The notes under the pieces were generated by a model. The model was not told where the DNA came from, searched no databases, and saw nothing but the letters and a program-made list of their open reading frames with translations. 64,000 nucleotides of DNA, taken from assembly GCA_000827325.1 (NCBI GenBank), contig KN832872.1, positions 2,143,747-2,207,746 of the forward strand, in the 5' to 3' direction. This DNA comes from Oidiodendron maius Zn. Lineage: Eukaryota > Ascomycota > Leotiomycetes > Myxotrichaceae. Shown piece by piece: positions 59,101 through 64,000 of this stretch (position 1 is its first letter; each line of letters opens with the position of its first letter). The position numbers were made by a program, and so were the translations under genes.

Positions 59101-60428
59101 TGAGATACCGTTCACTTCATATCACATGTGTCCTGGATGTGGGAGTATCATAGAATAAGAGGGCATTATATAACGATGGGTGCCTCTGGCTAGAGAAGCT
59201 GGCGTCTCACGTCTCCTAAGTTATGACGGTCAAAGCCTATACTAGAAGACTAGAGGTTATATTCGGGGTTTGGATAACGATAGCGGGGCATAAGAAGCTT
59301 GATAATTTTGATGGATTACTATTGATAGCGCTCCGGTAAATAAAGTGGGTGACCGAAAATGTCCAGCTCGACCGCACGGGAGAGAACCCATGCATCTTCA
59401 AGAGCAAGGAACTCTTCGACTCGGCGAGAGACGACATGCATCCGAATGAAATCAACCTTAGGCACATTTGGTGCAGGAAGTTTAAGGACGATGATGGTAA
59501 TTGCGATGAAGATAATGATGACGACAACAACAACAACAACGACAACGACGAAGACGATGGTAATATTGATTGTGATGGTGATAGATTTCTGCTTATGTTT
59601 AGGTTAGTCTTATTCAAGTTTTAGAGGATTTAAGACAAGCAGAGAATGTTTCGTCTTTCCAAGGCCGACCTCGTCCGCTAGAATTGACCCATGGAGGGTC
59701 AGGTGCTATACATAGCCTATATATATAGGATAGCTAGCTTGTGTGTTAGTACTAAGATGCATAATACACCCGCATTCCTCTGCAGTATCCTTCGCTTCGG
59801 ATCACGTACTAGGACACCTCTCCTAAGACTCGTGAGGATCGCCTCATTAACACAGACATTGGGTTAGTGTTCCTACTTCAGTGTTCTTGTCTTCCTGAGC
59901 TTCAGCAGCAGTTCCAGTCTTCGTACGGAGTTGCCTACTACTTCTACATCCCAGTAAAACAACAAACAGGTAAGTACCGTAAAATCTAATACTACTGATG
60001 TATCTCCATAATAACGGGTCACTTTGGACACGAAGGGGCTTTGCAATAGCTACAGAAGACAAACAGTGCGCATACGGCCATTGTAAGATGAATCAAGAGG
60101 GCGGACCATTGCGGAAGTCCAACCGTGTCGCGGAGTTTGCCCCAGACTGATGGAGAGCCCATGGCAGGTCTAGATAGCCTGCAGTGGCGGTAGGGTGGCA
60201 AAAAAAGGAGAAGGTTTGGGGAATGCCTCTGGACTACAGCCACGGCCGCAAGGCCCTGCAAGGTTAGTAGCTCAGTAGGTAAAGGGCCGCGCACTCTCTT
60301 ACAACCTCCATGGTATAAGAAGAAGAAGGTAAATTGGCTTTAAGCATAAAAGATTGAGGAATTTAACGTATTCGCTTATATTTCCTTAATTGCCCTACTA
60401 GAGTAATCCCTTCTGGCTGGAAAAGAGG
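59101..60428. other. intergenic with trinucleotide microsatellite
   Basis: Contains an imperfect GAC/AAC repeat at about 59518-59560. It keeps several frames open by composition alone (59237-59624), so those are not called genes. The rest shows no gene. Confidence 0.5.
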
Positions 60429-63133
60429 TTATTCAACTAGGTTTTCCTCCTGTTCCCAAATGCGCAACAGATTGACCCGGCGCTGATGTTCAGGGTGTAG
60501 TAAGCCCAAGCGCTGACTAGATAACGTAACGCATTGCCTAAACAACTCTACTGCTTCCACAGTTCTCCCTTGGCGCCAAAGTGTTTCTGACAGCGTCTCC
60601 ATGTAGTCTATTGTATAGGGATGATCCGGTCCGCAAATTCGAGTGCCCGATTCGAGAATGTGCCTGAGTTGCCTCTCTGCATCTTCCAACAGCCCCTGGC
60701 GAATCCAAATATATGCTTGGATTCGCAGCCTGTCCAGGAAGTCTGGGTGGCCTTGTCCCAAGGCTCGGATAGATGACTTGATGACCGAATCTATTAACCG
60801 TGCTGCTTTATCAAAGTCCCCGCCTTCCAACAAATCCAGAGCACGAAATGATTGGATCCGAAGTGCAATCGGGTTATCTTTTCCTAAGAACTTTGTGCTC
60901 CACGTCAAGGCGCGAGCTGTTAACTTGCCAGACTCATGTACCTCTCCTTTTTGCCATAGTGTGTTTGAAAGTCCGTTGACTGTGTCTATCGTGTCTGGAT
61001 GATTCTCTCCTAGTATGAATGTCATAGTCTTCATCACGGCGCGTTCCAATTTCTCCGCCTCGTCCAATCGACCTTGCTCGCAGTAAACTTTCCCAAGCTT
61101 GAGCATGTTTAAAAGTGTTTTTGGATGCTCGGATCCGAATATTTTCTTGCTCGTTTCCAGTACTAATTTTTGGTTGCGTTCTGCGTGAATAAAATCCCCT
61201 TGACAGCGAAGAACGATTGTTAAGCCGGACATCAAATCCAGCGTCTGTGGATGCTCAGGTCCAAATACTTCGACGCTTTCTGTCAGAGCTTCTGTCGCGA
61301 GTTCTTTTGCCTCTGCCCAACGCCCACGTTTGCAAATAGTGTCTGTAAGTGCGGTTTTACATTTGATTGTCAACCGATGATTCCGCCCAAGAGACTGCGT
61401 TGCCGTAGCCTTGGCCTCGATTGCCAACTCTTCTGCGTCTTTCCACCGACCACACTTGAGTATTATAGAAACATAAGCCAGTTTGGATTTTAGGGTGTCT
61501 TCGTGTGAATGACCTAATATCCTTGTTTGATTTTCCAGTGCCTGAACTTGGAGTGCCTCAGCTTTCACATCGTGACCCAGACAGTGATAAACGGTCGCGA
61601 GATTGCCCATGCTAGAGAATACGGAGGGGTGGTTGGGCCCCAAAACAGACTTCCTTGACGCAATAACACGGTCGTGTAACTTTTTGGCTTCTTGATACCG
61701 CCCTTGTTCGCGGAGTATTTCACCGAGCAGGTCCAACGCATCAAGTACCTGTACACCCTCAAGGTCGTTTTTGCTTGGCCGAGCGCTCAAGGACCGCTGC
61801 AAAAGCGCCTCAGCAGATCGATATCGCCCTTGTTCCACAAGCACCCGGCCAAGGTCGACGAGGACCGAGAGGGTGCTTGAATGACCCTGTCCGTAGAGCA
61901 ATTCGGAAGAAAGCAAGTCCTCTGCCAATCTCTCTTCATCATCCTGCCGGTATCTGCGCCAGCCGGGATGCGGAGGTGGGGATGTATTGTTGTCCAGGAT
62001 CGATTGCAATGGGGGAGACGGAGATAATTCGCCGGTGGCGGTCACGGCTTGGTGAACAGCAGAATACAAGCGAGAGTTAGGCGCTGGGCTCTCTCCGATG
62101 AATGTGCTGGTGGACCCAAGGATGCTCAATTCTAAAGGGGCAGGAGATTGGGCCGCTGGAGTTTGGGATGTGAAAGCATTCGGCGGCGGCATGATCGAGC
62201 TTCGACTCGTCAGATCGCCTGCGAAGGGGTAGGGCGTGGCGTGGTTCGAAACTGTTCGGTAATCTACAGGAGTTGGAGTCGCTTTGAAGCCGAGTTAGTT
62301 TGACTTTCAGACTCGGAAGAGCACCTGGAGCATACGTACCGGCCACCGAACTAGGCGAGTATAACTGGCTCTGTGGGATAGCATGGCGCGTCATAAATCG
62401 GTCAATCTTTGCCGGGTCGACTTTCTGACCCCTGACCGCGAATTGCAATTCGCCCTTATCGGTCTCTAGAAGCCTCCGCCGCTGACGCAGCTTCACAATT
62501 CCCTTCATTTCCTTAGGCTTGACATTTTTGTCGAAACCCCACTGTGTTATTCGTAGCCGATATTGGCGCACCCTGCAACAAGACGCATATAATAAGCATA
62601 TATACATACGGTAATAACGATGGTGGCTTTGTGATGGAATCATACTCTGCAGTAAAGTTGAATTCGTTCTCTATGATTTCTTTAACCTTTTGGAGCGGCA
62701 TACCCTGGTTGATATGGAGTTCTATTACACGAGCCTTGTAAGGCTCCCATGCATCTGCCTTCAAGGTCGGAGCCTTCCTCTTGCGAGATTTGATCGGTGG
62801 TCTCATCGGGGCTCCAAGAGGTACCGGCTCTGTGGCGGCCGAGACTTGCCGCGGACCACTGCCTGACTGATGATTGGAGTCATCTCTTGCACGGCCCGAT
62901 TGGGCTGGAGCAGCGGTATTGATGATAAGCTCGGACGTTGGTGATATATCTTGAGCGGCAGCATGTTGAAGAGCTGACGAGGCTGCCGTCTGAAGAAAAG
63001 GAGTTCCTAGCGGAGATTGAGAGAAATACGAGATGTCGATATCATCCAGATGGAATCCAAAGTCTGTCTGGAAGGGCTCATAGGAATCCATGGTGTGCTT
63101 GTCATTGCCTGATGGGAGAAACGCATTGTACAT
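60429..63133 (-). CDS. Clr5-domain protein with kinesin-light-chain-type TPR repeats
   Basis: Three exons, 851 aa: 63133-62646, 62572-62340 and 62263-60429. An alternative start at 63091 (MDSYEPF) would give 837 aa. The N-terminal region is disordered. A Clr5 domain follows (about residues 130-200), split by the first intron: WEPYKARVIELHINQG and KVKEIIENEF, then VRQYRLRITQWGFDKN. After ETDKGELQFAVRGQKVDP comes a linker and about ten TPR units of 42 residues with LG..HP.T spacing (for example FGPEHPQTLDLM, GENHPDTIDTV), as in kinesin light chains. The Clr5-plus-TPR arrangement is common in filamentous ascomycetes. A nuclear or signalling role is likely, but the specific function is unknown. 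For the second intron a second in-frame acceptor closer to 62190 is also possible. Confidence 0.85.
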
Positions 63134-64000
63134 ACACGAGTTTGGGGTCCAAGGGCTTTATAGGGATCGGTCAGATATTTCACGTTTTGTGAGGCTTACT
63201 CTTTGACCAGAAGATCAGGTCAATGACGGGACTAGGCTGCTGCAATGCCCCTCAAGGCGGTAAAAGGCGCAGCTGCCATTGGTCGCTCGCTTGACAAAAC
63301 TCCTATTCCGTGTTGACGTGGGAAAGTTGCACGTGCCGCAACAAAAGTACAATCTGCAAGCCACCGCCACCCAATGGGGAGCGGCACGTTTCGAGTTCGG
63401 GAGGCTCGTGAACAGCTTTTCGATTTCTTGCCGTGATTTTCGGTATTACGGCGGAAGCGGGACTCGGCCGCGGGGTGATCCAGCTAGCAGAACGACCACG
63501 CCCGCTAGAGTGGTCTAGAAGCAAGCTGTACTACCACAACGGCGGAGCTATCTCCCTTCTTGGCCACGTTGAAAGGCGGGATGCGCATAGGAGTCTAATT
63601 AGACTACACCCGGGGTATTCTAGACTGAGCCGTGGGCGGGGAGTTACTGTCAGGGGTTAATGTGACAATATTCCGTCCCTTATTGGTTTTGCGAATCGGC
63701 GTGCAACAGTGTTTTTGCTCCTGAAGCAGGGAACTCCATGTGGCTTCCTTGCTACATGTACACCGCTAACTTACCCCTTGCGTCGTTTTATGCCATCTCG
63801 GTCACGTCCGGAGCGATCGATTAGCGGGTGCTATGCCGAGACTTTCCATATCAGATGATAGGCAGCCGCTGGGCCCCTCCCCCACCAGTTCGTGCGGAGT
63901 GAATGAATTCCTCTATCACCACGTCCGTATGCTATGAATCCCACAGATAGAAGTTGGCCCAAGAACGAGACAGCCGGCCATGTCGCTCTCTCCCCCCCCC
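63134..64000. other. upstream region of the Clr5-TPR gene
   Basis: No further gene recognised. Overlapping open frames at 63279-63660 on both strands share no known domain. The window ends in a poly-C run. Confidence 0.45.

Noticed and set aside
59237-59624. Acidic Asp/Asn-rich and Ser/Leu-rich open frames
   Set aside because: They come from a GAC/AAC microsatellite that leaves several frames open on both strands.
60261-60330. Possible tRNA (AGCTCAGTAGG-like box)
   Set aside because: A D-arm-like sequence is present, but no matching acceptor stem, anticodon arm or TPsiC arm could be fitted.
1-64000. CRISPR arrays, bacterial operons, ribosome binding sites
   Set aside because: The window is clearly fungal, with spliced genes; no regularly spaced repeats or prokaryotic signals were seen.

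Overview
The window reads as nuclear DNA of a filamentous ascomycete (Pezizomycotina). Genes are compact, with introns of 51-82 nt carrying GT...AG ends, mostly with CTRAY-like branch sites. There is a polyketide/meroterpenoid-type biosynthetic cluster, a HET-domain gene, a Clr5-TPR gene, and transposons eroded into TA-rich, TAG/TAA-riddled DNA as expected from repeat-induced point mutation (RIP). The species cannot be named from sequence alone.

Layout. 1-4807: a RIP-mutated Ty3/gypsy element on the minus strand, cut by the window edge, with one LTR. 5-17 kb: a metallo-beta-lactamase-fold hydrolase, two head-to-head Myb-type regulator paralogs with a nested pair of TA-flanked MITEs between them, a small secreted protein and a decayed Helitron. 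17.2-25.6 kb: GMC oxidoreductase, P450, O-methyltransferase and DMATS-type aromatic prenyltransferase, followed by a dead second copy of the metallohydrolase. 27.8-33.4 kb: a structurally complete but RIP-killed Ty1/copia element with matching 5-bp target duplications, then a 711-aa HET protein. 36.9-54.6 kb: second P450, a 2,495-aa non-reducing polyketide synthase, a small membrane terpene cyclase of the Pyr4/PaxB type (three exons), an MFS exporter, a regulator without a visible zinc cluster, and an SDR. 56-63 kb: erythromycin-esterase-like protein, a HET remnant and a Clr5-TPR protein, probably outside the cluster.

How the genes may work together (inference). The PKS (SAT-KS-AT-PT-ACP-CMeT-TE) would make and release a C-methylated aromatic acid of the methyl- or dimethylorsellinate kind. 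The prenyltransferase would attach an isoprenoid, the Pyr4-type protein would cyclise or rearrange it, and the P450s, OMT, SDR and GMC enzyme would tailor it, with the MFS protein exporting it. No UbiA prenyltransferase and no FAD epoxidase, the usual partners of a Pyr4-type cyclase, are visible in the window, so a soluble DMATS-type enzyme may do the prenylation. The GMC protein lacks the usual catalytic histidine. The cluster is split by a transposon/HET island of about 10 kb.

Intron-exon structures were deduced by eye from splice signals, reading-frame continuity and family similarity; the summed exon lengths of every multi-exon model are divisible by three.
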